This document shows positions 26,912-36,214 of a stretch of DNA of 64,000 bases, piece by piece. Made by a program: the position numbers and the translations under genes. The DNA is from Gammaproteobacteria bacterium (lineage in GTDB: Bacteria; Pseudomonadota; Gammaproteobacteria; Pseudomonadales; Azotimanducaceae). The notes under the pieces were generated by a model. That model was not told the DNA's origin, searched no databases, and saw only the letters and a program-made list of their open reading frames with translations. Position 1 is the first letter of the stretch. The number at the start of each line of letters is the position of its first letter. The stretch covers positions 1 through 64,000 of the forward strand of contig VXNY01000023.1 in assembly GCA_009840305.1 (NCBI GenBank). The letters run 5' to 3'.

Positions 26912-26980
26912 TACTCAAAAAGAAGTAGGGCTTGGTGTCCTACGATTGTTAAATTGGGCTAATGTGGTTGGTGTTTGTGG

Positions 26981-27532
26981 TTAAGTCTCTTCGACTCTTT
27001 CCACCTTCAACTCTTCAAGATTTTTTGCCATGTCTTCGGCCGACGTATCAACAGACACATCGCGGTCTACCTTTAAGATTTTTCCATCTTTACCAATGTA
27101 AAAAGTGTGTCGACTTGGGTATCCACGTTTTGAAAGTACGCCGTAAGCTTTGGCAACTTCTTTCGTTTCATCCGACAAAATCGTGAAGTCTGCACCGTAC
27201 TTTTCTGCGAATGCCTCATTGTCTTCCTTGGAATCCACGCTGATCATGAAGTAGTTAACCTTAAACTCACGTATTAGGTCGCCGTCCTTAGTGATAGATT
27301 TACACTGAGCCGTGCATCCAGGTGTGTCTGCTTTAGGAAACCACGCGAGCACAACAGGCCCTTCTTTCAACAGATCCGATAGTTTGTACTCTTCGTCGTC
27401 GCTGCCAGGTAGCGTAAAGTCTGGTGCTTCGTCGCCGGCGTTAAGGTCAACGGTTTCCGTTTCTTCACCAGAAGCTACTAACGCCAGAACTGGTGCTATA
27501 ACCACCAACGAAAAGGTTCGCCAAAATTTCAT
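26981..27532 (-). CDS. exported peroxiredoxin of the Bcp/PrxQ type
   Basis: 183 residues. Signal peptide (FSLVVIAPVLALVASG), then AhpC/TSA fold: GDEAPDFTLPGSD, FPKADTPGCTAQCKSI with the peroxidatic Cys in TPGC and a second Cys five residues later as in Bcp (atypical two-Cys). Reduces hydroperoxides, here probably in the periplasm, unlike cytoplasmic E. coli Bcp. AGGAGA lies 7 nt before ATG 27532. Monocistronic as far as seen. Confidence 0.9.
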   Translation of the reverse strand: MKFWRTFSLVVIAPVLALVASGEETETVDLNAGDEAPDFTLPGSDDEEYKLSDLLKEGPVVLAWFPKADTPGCTAQCKSITKDGDLIREFKVNYFMISVDSKEDNEAFAEKYGADFTILSDETKEVAKAYGVLSKRGYPSRHTFYIGKDGKILKVDRDVSVDTSAEDMAKNLEELKVERVEET

Positions 27533-27588
27533 AGTTGAGTCTCCTATCTATATGTAGTCGTTCACACAGAACATTTTAGTATGAGTCA

Positions 27589-28383
27589 TTATCCTGCTCT
27601 CGGTTGACAACCGCGCTTAATTGCATCCAAATACTTTTGTACTACAGATTCAAGACCGTGATCGAGTGCATCGGCGACAAGTGCATGTCCAATAGATACT
27701 TCTGCAACATCGACAGCACGGCAGAACTCCGTAAGATTTTGTAAATTCAAGTCATGTCCAGCGTTCACGCCTAGTCCGATTTCGTGAGCGGTGTTGGCGG
27801 CTTCGACGTACTTAGCGAGGCATTGTGTGGCTTCACTACTCTCGATGCCAAAACTCTCTACGGCAGTTGCCCAAGGACCAGTAAAAAGTTCAACCCGATC
27901 GGTCTGAGTTTGGCGTGCGAGGCTGACAATTTCCGGATCCGGGTCTACGAAAATACTGACTCGGCAACCTAGATCGTGCAATTCATTGACAAAGAGGGAC
28001 ACCGTTTCCATTTGTTTCGATTCACGTAAGTTCCAACCGTGATCTGAGGTCAGCTGAGTCGATGTATCGGGTACCAAAGTGCATTGCGTCGGTCGCGTGT
28101 CTCGAACCAACCTCATAAATCCTGGGTAGCCATTAACTTGCGATCCTGTAGTTGGGTTCCCTTCAATGTTGTACTCAACATTGAAAGAGTTAGTTATGGA
28201 ACTCAGTTGATAGACGTCGTCCGGACGGATGTGCCGTTGATCGGGTCGAGGGTGCACAGTAATTCCCGCGGCACCGGCTGTGATGATTTTTTTGCTTGCG
28301 GTACCGACATTTGGTTGGTCGCCATTACGGGCATTTCGTAGCCATGCAATCTTATTGATATTAACGGATAGTGCTGTATGCAC
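27589..28383 (-). CDS. pdxJ: pyridoxine 5'-phosphate synthase
   Basis: Closes the pyridoxine ring from 3-amino-1-hydroxyacetone phosphate and deoxyxylulose phosphate. 264 residues, TIM barrel: LSVNINKIAWLRNARNG, GITVHPRPDQRHI, FNVEYNIEGNP, CTLVPDT, RVSIFVDPD, GVNAGHDLN and EVSIGHAL are the family blocks. GTG start directly abuts the stop of the upstream YciB-like gene (TAA-GTG), so the two are translated from one message. In E. coli pdxJ follows recO instead. Confidence 0.96.
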   Translation of the reverse strand: MHTALSVNINKIAWLRNARNGDQPNVGTASKKIITAGAAGITVHPRPDQRHIRPDDVYQLSSITNSFNVEYNIEGNPTTGSQVNGYPGFMRLVRDTRPTQCTLVPDTSTQLTSDHGWNLRESKQMETVSLFVNELHDLGCRVSIFVDPDPEIVSLARQTQTDRVELFTGPWATAVESFGIESSEATQCLAKYVEAANTAHEIGLGVNAGHDLNLQNLTEFCRAVDVAEVSIGHALVADALDHGLESVVQKYLDAIKRGCQPRAG

Positions 28384-29001
28384 TTACAGTGTAGAGGGCA
28401 GTTCCCCTGCTCCCGAGTCGATGTCGTTTTCGTCAAAGAGGATGGCTTCGCCTATTCGACGATGTTCTATTGAGACGATAAAACGAACCAATAAGGAACC
28501 GAGTTGAGCCCAGAGTATTCCTGCAATCATCAAGTAAAGTACCCAGATTTGTTCACTGAACGTGTAGGCAACTGCTAAGTTGACGACTCCTCCCAGAAAA
28601 AAGATGATCACACAGGTCAAAATTTGATACATCCATAGGCGACCCGTGAGAACAATCATCCAATACTTCAGGATCCACTTTTGGACAACGTCTCGCCCTA
28701 AAAGTAGAGCGGTTAGACACACGCCTCCAAACACCCACGAAATCACCGTGGGTCGCCATTCGATCGCGATCGGCGACTGAAACACAATCGCAATGATGGT
28801 TGTTGCTGCTCCAGCTATGAGTGCAAACCACATGAAAGGGGAAATTTTCATATTGAAGGTCAGCCTCAAGAAACAGAATTGAACTGCGAGAGTAATCATG
28901 AACAGCCCCGCAGCCCAGTAAATGTTCTGATCGAACAATAAGAAGTAAGAGACTACAAAAACAAGCGCAGCTAAAAAGTCAGTAATTCCGTGAACAAACA
29001 T
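28384..29001 (-). CDS. YciB/IspA-type septation protein, copy 1
   Basis: 205 residues with five or six membrane segments. Family blocks: DIYW-like NIYWAAGLFM, EWRPTVISW, GRDVVQKW, GRLWMYQ and VNLAVAYTFSEQIWVLY. YciB is an inner-membrane protein linked to cell-envelope elongation and septation. ATG 29001 has GGAAGG five nt upstream; TTG 29004 is an in-frame alternative. Tandem paralogue of the gene upstream; C-terminal cytoplasmic tail is acidic. Confidence 0.85.
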   Translation of the reverse strand: MFVHGITDFLAALVFVVSYFLLFDQNIYWAAGLFMITLAVQFCFLRLTFNMKISPFMWFALIAGAATTIIAIVFQSPIAIEWRPTVISWVFGGVCLTALLLGRDVVQKWILKYWMIVLTGRLWMYQILTCVIIFFLGGVVNLAVAYTFSEQIWVLYLMIAGILWAQLGSLLVRFIVSIEHRRIGEAILFDENDIDSGAGELPSTL

Positions 29002-29160
29002 CAATGCCTTCCAAAATCGGACTTATCCAATTATAGCCTCGACACTCCTCTTCTTCGAGTTAGAGTTCGCGGAGGGAACAGGTGTGTAAGATCGAGTCGA
29101 CTGATGGAACGTCCGCAAATTACAGGTGGTATTGACCTGGTGCGATAGAGTGCCGAGCGC

Positions 29161-29802
29161 TCATTGAGTCCAATCCCGTTCGCTTGATTCAGCATTCTGT
29201 GCAATAGAGTCGTTCGTATCGCTCGTATCCTGTTCAAAGATCGCGCCTCCAGTCCGTTTGTTCTCTACCCAGAATACAATTCCTAGCAAAATGGCAGAGA
29301 GCACCGGCCAGACAACCCATGCAACAACTTTGTAAATCACCCAAGTTTCCTCCGAAAACGAATACGCAACTACTATGTTGGTCGTACCCGATAACAGAAA
29401 CACGATCCCGAACACTAGTGTTTGATAGTTCCAAAGGCGGTCTGAGAGTTGTACGTAATCTTCGAGAAGCCACTTCAGAATGTTTTTACGACCAAAAACG
29501 TGAGTCGTTAAAAACGCGGCACTCATCGCCCAAGAAATCACTGTAGGTCGCCACTTAATAATGATCGGTGCTTGAAACACGATCGTTATAGCACCCGCCG
29601 TAATACCAACGACCAATACGACCCACATTAGCTTCGAAATTTTCAATTTGAAGATCAAACAGATCATGAATTGGATTACTAAAGCAATCATGAATAGTCC
29701 CGTGGCCCAATAAATGGGCTGAGCCTCAGGAAAGAAGTGTGGAACTACAAAGTATGAAGCTACGAAAACAATTCCGGGTGCGATTTCTAGAATCTGGTAC
29801 AA
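29161..29802 (-). CDS. YciB-type septation protein, copy 2
   Basis: 213 residues, same family as the neighbouring copy: PIYWATGLFMIALVIQF, KWRPTVISW, FGRKNILKWL, DRLWNYQ and NIVVAYSFSEETWVIYK. The matches between copies follow the whole length, so this is a full tandem duplication, now well diverged. The tail is rich in Asp, Glu and Ser. TTG 29802 is the likely start, with GGAG rather far upstream (13 nt). Confidence 0.84.
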   Translation of the reverse strand: MYQILEIAPGIVFVASYFVVPHFFPEAQPIYWATGLFMIALVIQFMICLIFKLKISKLMWVVLVVGITAGAITIVFQAPIIIKWRPTVISWAMSAAFLTTHVFGRKNILKWLLEDYVQLSDRLWNYQTLVFGIVFLLSGTTNIVVAYSFSEETWVIYKVVAWVVWPVLSAILLGIVFWVENKRTGGAIFEQDTSDTNDSIAQNAESSERDWTQ

Positions 29803-29860
29803 AGTATCAAACCACTCCTAATATTTGGGTCTTGTCATTCTAGTGTTGGGTACAAGCTGA

Positions 29861-30541
29861 TTAGTTAGGTTTCGGTGTTCGACCCACTAGAAGTGCTTGG
29901 TGAGGAACGACACCGACAACTGTACAAGTACCACGATCGGCAACCTTAATAGTTGAACCAACCGACACGTCCAGATCAGGTAACCGAGTTCGGAATAGTT
30001 GTCGCTTCACTTGACCGAGATGTTCAGTTCGTGCCACGATCTCTTGACCTAGATAGCACCCCTTTGTGAAGCTCACCGCACCGTGTCGGGTGAGATTGAG
30101 CATTTGTGGCAGGAACAGTCCGCTTGTGTCTGTTTGTATGATTGGAAATTCGTTAGTGACTGTGAGGTGATTTAGTTGATTCTCCGCGTCCATGCCGGGT
30201 ATAACACCCCAACCAAACGGAGCTAATTTAACCTCGCCTTCGACAGCAGTTTCCGTAAGATTGAGTCTTTTTGTTATTTCGGAAAACTCTGATTTCGCAA
30301 AAGCCATATAGCGTCCCAGGTGATTCTTGACTGTGTCAACTAAAGACTGATGGAATACGAGCGTAACTTGCGTTGGCGTTCCGTAGCACCATCCGTTGGC
30401 AATGACTCGACCCTTGATTTCTGTGAGCGCTGCTGGTAATCCTTGCTTCGGTTGAATCGTGTCCAAGTCGCAGGTAACGTAGCCTTGAAGAAATTTCGCA
30501 GCGTCAGTTCCACTGACTGTTAGTGAGGCAAGATATTCCAT
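29861..30541 (-). CDS. ygfZ: tRNA-modifying/folate-binding protein YgfZ
   Basis: Folate-dependent protein of the GcvT fold that supports assembly or repair of certain Fe-S enzymes such as MiaB. Seen: FLQGYVTCDL, the signature KGCYLGQEIVARTEHLG with the conserved Cys, and a C-terminal beta domain. ATG 30541 chosen (AAGAGAAG directly upstream), giving 226 residues, shorter than E. coli YgfZ (326) because the middle domain is reduced. Divergent from sdhE, the common arrangement. Confidence 0.92.
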   Translation of the reverse strand: MEYLASLTVSGTDAAKFLQGYVTCDLDTIQPKQGLPAALTEIKGRVIANGWCYGTPTQVTLVFHQSLVDTVKNHLGRYMAFAKSEFSEITKRLNLTETAVEGEVKLAPFGWGVIPGMDAENQLNHLTVTNEFPIIQTDTSGLFLPQMLNLTRHGAVSFTKGCYLGQEIVARTEHLGQVKRQLFRTRLPDLDVSVGSTIKVADRGTCTVVGVVPHQALLVGRTPKPN

Positions 30542-30598
30542 TCTTCTCTTAGAATCTGATACCTGAAGAATGATACCGTAGCGGGCCACTTTCAAGTC

Positions 30599-30883
30599 GT
30601 GAAATACTCTGATAAATCGATACTCTATCATCAAGCGTTGTGGCGGTCTCGGCGAGGAATGCTCGAACTAGATCTTTTGTTTCGCCCTTTTGCAGAATCA
30701 TGTTTTGAACAACTGTCGACAGAGTTACAGCAAGAGTTTGTCGAATTGCTTGAAAGGGACGACTTTGAACTGTTAGACTTGACACGGCAACCAGAACAGA
30801 TTCCACGATTCACCACGCTCATTCACTTGGTTATGCAATTTCGAAAAACTGGCGAGATTTCCGGCCCCAAAACCTCGCTTTAA
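30599..30883 (+). CDS. sdhE: succinate dehydrogenase assembly factor SdhE
   Basis: 94 residues. RSRRGMLELDLLF (the RGxxE motif required for covalent FAD attachment to SdhA) and a five-helix pattern with FVELLERDDFELLDL. GTG 30599 is the start. Divergent from ygfZ (57 nt between starts) and convergent with nadB, 4 nt between the stops. The sdh genes are not in the window. Confidence 0.93.
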   Translation: MKYSDKSILYHQALWRSRRGMLELDLLFRPFAESCFEQLSTELQQEFVELLERDDFELLDLTRQPEQIPRFTTLIHLVMQFRKTGEISGPKTSL

Positions 30884-30887
30884 TCGG

Positions 30888-32486
30888 CTAAAACACATCC
30901 AGAGGATCCATGCCGGGTCGGATGATACTGGGAGTTGCGTTCGGACTCGTTTCAGGATAGTCTTTGTTGAAGTGTAGACCGCGGGATTCTTCTCGCCATT
31001 GAGCAGCTTTAACTATGAGCTCTGCGACCAGTATTAAGTTTCTGAGTTCCAATAAATCGCTATTTACCTTGAACTTAGAGTAGTACTCGTGTACTTCGCG
31101 TTTCAGCATGTCTATGCGGCGAGAAGCTCGCTCGAGCCGCTGGTTGGTTCGCACAATACCGACATAGTTCCACATAAAACCTCGCAATTCGCCCCAGTCT
31201 TGCGAGAGGACCACATCTTCTTCAGATTCTGTGACCTGACTTTCGTCCCACTCGGGAATAACGAAATCCGTTTGCTTCAGTAAGGTCCAATTTTTTTGAA
31301 TGTGTTTTGCTGCCGCGTTGGCAAAAACGAAGCATTCGAGCAAAGAATTACTTGCTAATCGATTTGCTCCATGCAATCCGGTACAAGCAGTTTCACCTAC
31401 AGCGTAGAGTCCGTCAATGTCCGTGAGTCCATCGCGATCGACCAAGACGCCACCACACGTGTAGTGCGCAGCGGGAACTATTGGAATGGGTTCACGCGCC
31501 ATATCAATCCCGATGCTCAGTAATTTCTCATAGATTTTCGGGAACCGTTCTCGGAGATGGGTAGCAGAGAGTTGGCTTACATCCAGATACAAAGAGGGAA
31601 CTCCGAGACGTTTCATTTCAAAATCAATCGCCTTTGCAACGACATCTCGCGACGCTAGCTCTTCCCGTTCGTCGAATCGATGCATAAACGAATCGCCGTT
31701 AGGTAAGATCAACTTTCCACCTTCACCTCGTACTGCTTCTGAAATCAAAAATGAGGTAGCGCTTGGATGATAAAGACAGGTTGGATGAAACTGATTGAAT
31801 TCCATGTTTGAAATGCGGCACCCTGCGCGCGCAGCGATTGCAATACCGTCCCCGGTCGCACCTGCTGGATTGCTGGTGTATTTATAAACTTTTGAAGCAC
31901 CGCCGGTCGCAAGCACAACACACGGTATCGCTAAGGTCTCGACGACTTGTTGTCCACGATCATAGACGTACATTCCGAGCACTCTGTTTTCACTTTTACC
32001 CAGCTTTTTGCTCGTAATAAGATCGATGGCCACCCGGTTGACGCGAACTTCAATGTTGGGATGGTCGTTCACATGGCGTATGAGAGTCGCAGCAATTGCT
32101 TGGCCAGTTTCATCTGCAACATGCAGTACTCGGGGAAAGCTATGCGCACCTTCATTGGCGAGCTGAAACCCTTCAGTATCTCGATCGAAGGGAACACCGA
32201 GCTCTACAAGACGCGCGACCACCTGATTGGCTTGACCCACTACCATGCGTACGATCGTAGGGTCGCACAAGCCAAATCCCGTGTTTAACGTGTCCTGAAC
32301 ATGCGCTTCCAAAGAATCCCCTTTGTGAGTTACGGCCGCGACTCCGCCTTGAGCTTGTGTGGTCGAGCCAGCTTTGAGATCTTCCTTGGTAATTAACAGC
32401 ACCCTGTGAGTCTCTGCCAATTGAAGAGCGGTGGTGAGTCCAGCCGCCCCGGCTCCAACAACTAAAACGTCTGAATCAAAACTCAT
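30888..32486 (-). CDS. nadB: L-aspartate oxidase
   Basis: FAD enzyme oxidising aspartate to iminoaspartate, first step of NAD synthesis. 532 residues: N-terminal Rossmann motif VVGAGAAGLTTALQLA, TQAQGGVAAV, EFNQFHPTCLY, GGVLVDRDG, YAVGETACTGLHGANRLASNSLLE, and a helical C-terminal domain as in the succinate dehydrogenase/fumarate reductase flavoprotein family. Ends GMDPLDVF. Divergent from rpoE, the usual gammaproteobacterial context. Confidence 0.97.
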   Translation of the reverse strand: MSFDSDVLVVGAGAAGLTTALQLAETHRVLLITKEDLKAGSTTQAQGGVAAVTHKGDSLEAHVQDTLNTGFGLCDPTIVRMVVGQANQVVARLVELGVPFDRDTEGFQLANEGAHSFPRVLHVADETGQAIAATLIRHVNDHPNIEVRVNRVAIDLITSKKLGKSENRVLGMYVYDRGQQVVETLAIPCVVLATGGASKVYKYTSNPAGATGDGIAIAARAGCRISNMEFNQFHPTCLYHPSATSFLISEAVRGEGGKLILPNGDSFMHRFDEREELASRDVVAKAIDFEMKRLGVPSLYLDVSQLSATHLRERFPKIYEKLLSIGIDMAREPIPIVPAAHYTCGGVLVDRDGLTDIDGLYAVGETACTGLHGANRLASNSLLECFVFANAAAKHIQKNWTLLKQTDFVIPEWDESQVTESEEDVVLSQDWGELRGFMWNYVGIVRTNQRLERASRRIDMLKREVHEYYSKFKVNSDLLELRNLILVAELIVKAAQWREESRGLHFNKDYPETSPNATPSIIRPGMDPLDVF

Positions 32487-32711
32487 GGTGAACTACAAAA
32501 TTTGGACGGCGAATGCACTGAAGCAAGCCTATCTTTCTTGGATATTCATGCATAGGGGAACTTTTTACCGTTTCCACTAACAAACTAAGTATCAATGTAC
32601 TGTTGTTTAAGCGCACGTGTCATTGGGGAGTGTAATGCTCTACAATATTTAAAAAATTTTTGACCAGTGGTCTGCTTGATTCTCGCGGTCAATGATCTAA
32701 GGAACATTCAC

Positions 32712-33296
32712 TTGACAGTAAAGGAAGACACAGACGCCGTATTGGTGAAGCGAGTTCAAGCAGGCGACAACCGGGCGTTCGATTTGCTGTTCCATCGATA
32801 TAAGCACCGGTTACGGTCTGCGGTGAGTCGAATTTTAGATAACCGAGAAGACGTGGATGACGTAGTACAAGATGCTTTCGTCAAAGCCTATCGAGCGCTA
32901 CCAAAATTTCGAGGGGAGAGTCAGTTTTTTACGTGGTTGTATCGTATTGCGACCAACACCGCAAAGAACCACCTAGTAGCGAAAGCGCGCAAGCACACAA
33001 GTACCGATGTCGACATTTATGAAGAGGCTGCTAGCAACGAATATACCCATCTTCAAGAAAACGAAAATCCAGAAAATCTGTTAGAGTCCCGAGAGTTGGA
33101 ACTTTTAATTAAGGAAACTGTCCAAAATCTTGAACCAGAACTACGGAGTGCGATTACGTTACGAGAGCATGCAGGTTTGAGCTATGAACAGATTGCTCAG
33201 ATCATGGATTGTCCGGTGGGAACGGTTCGTTCACGAATATTTCGAGCCCGCGCGTCGGTCTCTGAAAAAATTCGCGCACGAGAGAACAGGTTCTAA
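32712..33296 (+). CDS. rpoE: RNA polymerase sigma-E factor
   Basis: ECF sigma factor of the envelope-stress response. 194 residues from TTG 32712, which has AAGGAA eight nt upstream; GTG 32667 would add 15 residues with no ribosome site. Seen: LVKRVQAGDNRAFDLL (region 2.1), DVDDVVQDAFVKAYRALPKFRGESQFFTWLYRIATNTAKN (2.2-2.4) split here only by its length, and DCPVGTVRSRIFRAR (region 4.2). Followed by rseA, rseB and rseC. Confidence 0.96.
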   Translation: MTVKEDTDAVLVKRVQAGDNRAFDLLFHRYKHRLRSAVSRILDNREDVDDVVQDAFVKAYRALPKFRGESQFFTWLYRIATNTAKNHLVAKARKHTSTDVDIYEEAASNEYTHLQENENPENLLESRELELLIKETVQNLEPELRSAITLREHAGLSYEQIAQIMDCPVGTVRSRIFRARASVSEKIRARENRF

Positions 33297-33426
33297 CAAG
33301 TAACGAATAGTGTCATAACTTTGTCAAAGGAAGGAGAATATCAGAAAGCGCGATGATTTTTCGTATAAAATTGAGTGGTAACTTTTGGGTTTCCCGGAAG
33401 GTCATCCCAACAAACGTTGAGAAGTC

Positions 33427-34041
33427 ATGATGTCCGATTCGTTGAAAACTTCCCTTTCTGCATTTGTCGATGGAGAAGCTTCGACAGACGAATCCTCGCA
33501 AGTTTTGCAGCAGTTAGCCGAGGACGAAGAATTGCGAACAGAGTGGAAAAATTTCCACTCGATCGCTGCTGTGTTAAGAAATGAAGACGTCTCTAATTTG
33601 CCGTCACCTACCGATTGGGATGCCCTTGCCGAGGCACTTCCGGCTAACGGTGATGTGCTTCCGTTCCGCTCTCGACCTCGGGTAAAAAACATGTTGCTCC
33701 ATGGAGGTATTGGTGCCGGTCTCGCGGCGTGTATCATGGTCGCGATATTTTTCATATTTTCAAACAATCCTTCTGAGTCGGCCTCAAACTTCGCCAATGC
33801 CAACACGACTGAGGACAGCGTCGCTAAGGCACTCGCGTCTCAAGACTTCGCTCAGCAGCCACGTTCCTTTGATGAATCGTTTGAAATGAGTACGTCGATT
33901 GTACCTCCGGAGATTCTTGCGGACCTTCACCAAATGATGTGGGATGCTTTGCTCGCTCACGACATTAGCCGTTCTGGTATAGAACAGTCATTGATGCATG
34001 ACGCGAACGTAGTCTCGAGGAACGTGTCTCAAGAGTTATGA
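33427..34041 (+). CDS. rseA: anti-sigma-E factor RseA
   Basis: 204 residues. N-terminal cytoplasmic sigma-binding domain (LSAFVDGEAS, residues about 10-75), one membrane segment (GGIGAGLAACIMVAIFFIF, about 95-113) and a periplasmic part that would bind RseB and be cut by DegS/RseP. ATG 33427 or 33430. The stop overlaps rseB by 4 nt. The 130 nt before it separate rpoE and rseA more than usual. Confidence 0.92.
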   Translation: MMSDSLKTSLSAFVDGEASTDESSQVLQQLAEDEELRTEWKNFHSIAAVLRNEDVSNLPSPTDWDALAEALPANGDVLPFRSRPRVKNMLLHGGIGAGLAACIMVAIFFIFSNNPSESASNFANANTTEDSVAKALASQDFAQQPRSFDESFEMSTSIVPPEILADLHQMMWDALLAHDISRSGIEQSLMHDANVVSRNVSQEL

Positions 34042-35033
34042 CAAACTCGAAATTCCTTCTCACACATCCCATTTATTACTGCTTCTTCGTTGTGGTGTGT
34101 GTGATTGGAGTGCGCGGGGAGGAACGAACTGCAACTGAGTGGGTTGAGGCAATGCACAATGCTCAATCGGAACTGAGTTTCGAGGGAACCTTATACTTCT
34201 GGAACGGTTCGGATATTACCACGATTGAGTACTGTCAATATGTCATTGATGGAAAGGTTCAGGTCAACGCCAAACCACGTAAAGGACCTCAACGTGAGAT
34301 TAATAGAACGGACGAAGGTCTAACTATCAGTTTCTCCGCGGATGACGAATATCGGGACTTGAGTATTGAGTTGAGCGGCAATTCTCTATCTCGGCTTTTT
34401 CCTCCTGATGTTGCGACACTTAGCGAGTCCTATGACATCTCCGAACTACCTGACGAAAGAATTGCTGATCGCGATGCGGTGGGAGTTTCAATCACGCCTA
34501 AACATGCTGATCGGCACGGTTTTAAGATTTGGATTGACAAATCGACATCATTGCTGCTCCGCATGGAAATGTGCGACTGCGACGATGCGCAAAAACTAAG
34601 TGTGTTGGAATTTACCGAATTGGTGGTTTTGGATGATTCCGCTCCATCGCTCTCGGCTGTTGCGAGGTCGAAAGAATCTGATCTGTCCGTAAGTATCGTG
34701 AATGAGGACGAATCGGAAGCGTCCGGTATTCAAGCTGATTGGGAAGCTAGCTACATTCCTGAAGGCTTCAAGTTGTCAGGTACAAAGTCTAAAGATGGCG
34801 TATTATTCCACCGTACTTATTCGGACGGGTTGAACAGTGTCACGGTGCAGATTCGCCCATTGCCAAAGAATTTTTCCGGGGACATTCAGCTAGAATCAAT
34901 GGTTGGTCCAACAATTGTTGCTTCACGCAAAGCGATAGACTCCCGCGGACGTCCTCAATTCATCACTGTGGTTGGTGATTTGCCTCGTAGAACTATTTGG
35001 AAAATCTCCGAAGGGATAAAGTTCGAACGATAA
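34038..35033 (+). CDS. rseB: periplasmic regulator RseB (MucB)
   Basis: 331 residues. Signal peptide (YYCFFVVVCVIGVRG), then the LolA-like lipid-binding domain (ATEWVEAMHNAQSELSFEGTLYF) and a smaller C-terminal domain (SYIPEGFKLSGT, LFHRTYSDGLNSVTVQ). Binds RseA and protects it from DegS until displaced by envelope signals. Translationally coupled to rseA. Confidence 0.93.
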   Translation: MTNSKFLLTHPIYYCFFVVVCVIGVRGEERTATEWVEAMHNAQSELSFEGTLYFWNGSDITTIEYCQYVIDGKVQVNAKPRKGPQREINRTDEGLTISFSADDEYRDLSIELSGNSLSRLFPPDVATLSESYDISELPDERIADRDAVGVSITPKHADRHGFKIWIDKSTSLLLRMEMCDCDDAQKLSVLEFTELVVLDDSAPSLSAVARSKESDLSVSIVNEDESEASGIQADWEASYIPEGFKLSGTKSKDGVLFHRTYSDGLNSVTVQIRPLPKNFSGDIQLESMVGPTIVASRKAIDSRGRPQFITVVGDLPRRTIWKISEGIKFER

Positions 35034-35046
35034 CCCGCGTTCCACG

Positions 35047-35415
35047 ATGATCGTAGCTCGCGGTACTGTTGTTGCTACCGACGACAGTAGCTCATTGATC
35101 AAATTTGAATACGCTAAATGCGTCGGCTGCACGAATCAATGTCCTCGCGCCAAGCTTAACGAATTCCTGCATCCGGAACAGATGATAGTCGGGTCCAACG
35201 TACTGCTGAATATACCATCGTCCGGTCTATCTGTTGCGTTGTTTATTTTGTTGGGAGTACCGATGCTCACCTGTGCATTGAGTCTGACCTTGACTAGATC
35301 GGTACTTTTCGCTTGCTTGTCGCTCGCAATAGCTCTCCTTGTAAATGTCGGGTTATTTCGACGTTTCAGTCTCGCAGACTCTCTGCTACGTCCTACAATT
35401 CGTAGAATAAATTAA
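35047..35415 (+). CDS. rseC: RseC/SoxR-reducing-system family protein
   Basis: 122 residues, two membrane helices (LSVALFILLGVPMLTCALSL and VLFACLSLAIALLVNVGLF) after a soluble N-terminal part with three Cys (C25, C28, C32: CVGCTNQC). RseC is a modest modulator of sigma-E signalling, and homologues act in SoxR reduction with Rsx/Rnf. 13 nt after rseB, end of the rpoE operon. Confidence 0.88.
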   Translation: MIVARGTVVATDDSSSLIKFEYAKCVGCTNQCPRAKLNEFLHPEQMIVGSNVLLNIPSSGLSVALFILLGVPMLTCALSLTLTRSVLFACLSLAIALLVNVGLFRRFSLADSLLRPTIRRIN

Positions 35416-35499
35416 TTTATTTCGTAACGTGAGTCGGCGGATTACGTCGATCTAGACGTAAACAGTTAACCAGCTGACGACATTTCGGAGAAGTTGAGT

Positions 35500-36150
35500 A
35501 TGAACAGTGGTGTAGATAAAACAGCTAGCAAAGCTTTAGTACTAATAGTTGTTTTTCTGTTCACACTTTGCGCGGCCTCTTCTTTCGCTGCTGATGGTGT
35601 ATTGATTTTTAGTAGTTGGGATACACAGGAAAAAGCGACAACGGACGCAGAGCGAATGTCTGGACTGTTGGAAAGAAAAGCGACGACCATGCAAGCTACG
35701 GTCAATGATCGTACTGTTTTTCGCGTCGTTGTAGCCGTAGAGACGGACGAAGATCGTTCAGCGCTGGTAGAAACGGCCAAAGGAAAGAACTTAAAGCCGT
35801 GGTTTCTGTCAACAGCAAAATTGGCTGAGACCGAAGAGGCTTCAGGTGTTACGAAATCGGAACCGAATACCGAAGCTGCCGGGGCATTAACTTCGGGCGA
35901 TGAAAAGGTTGTGTTAAGTGGTAACAACCCCGATCCTGTAGAAGTACTAAATTACCTTGACCAAGCGACTATTGATTCTACGTTAGCTAAACTTGATGCA
36001 GTTAGAAAGCGAGCTCAAGAACTCATTCCAGATTTCGAACCAAGAATGAAGGAGTTGCCACCGCTTGAAGCAGAACCAGTGATGCCGCAAGCGGAACAAG
36101 ACGAGGAAAGCGAGGAACAACCCGAGACTTCCTCTACTACAGAATCGTAG
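35500..36150 (+). CDS. exported SPOR-like protein
   Basis: 216 residues from ATG 35500 (GGAG nine nt upstream; TTG 35494 is too close to it). Signal peptide (LVLIVVFLFTLCAASSFAA), then a segment resembling SPOR domains (VLIFSSWDTQEKA, then NDRTVFRVVVAV, residues about 33-90), a linker, a helix pair and an acidic, Glu- and Pro-rich tail. SPOR domains bind denuded peptidoglycan at septa. It lies in the place where degP/mucD follows rseC in other species, and may belong to the sigma-E regulon; that is inference. Confidence 0.65.
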   Translation: MNSGVDKTASKALVLIVVFLFTLCAASSFAADGVLIFSSWDTQEKATTDAERMSGLLERKATTMQATVNDRTVFRVVVAVETDEDRSALVETAKGKNLKPWFLSTAKLAETEEASGVTKSEPNTEAAGALTSGDEKVVLSGNNPDPVEVLNYLDQATIDSTLAKLDAVRKRAQELIPDFEPRMKELPPLEAEPVMPQAEQDEESEEQPETSSTTES

Positions 36151-36214
36151 AGAACGATTACCGCGTCAAAGTTGCACGAAGTTTGCTAAAACCACTTCGG
36201 CTTAGTTTCCTTTT

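Noticed and set aside
32557..32588. Sigma-E promoter before rpoE (GGAACTT at 32557)
   Set aside because: The -35 match is good, but no TCTGA/TCTAA-like -10 lies at 15-17 nt; the nearest (ACTAA) is 20 nt away.
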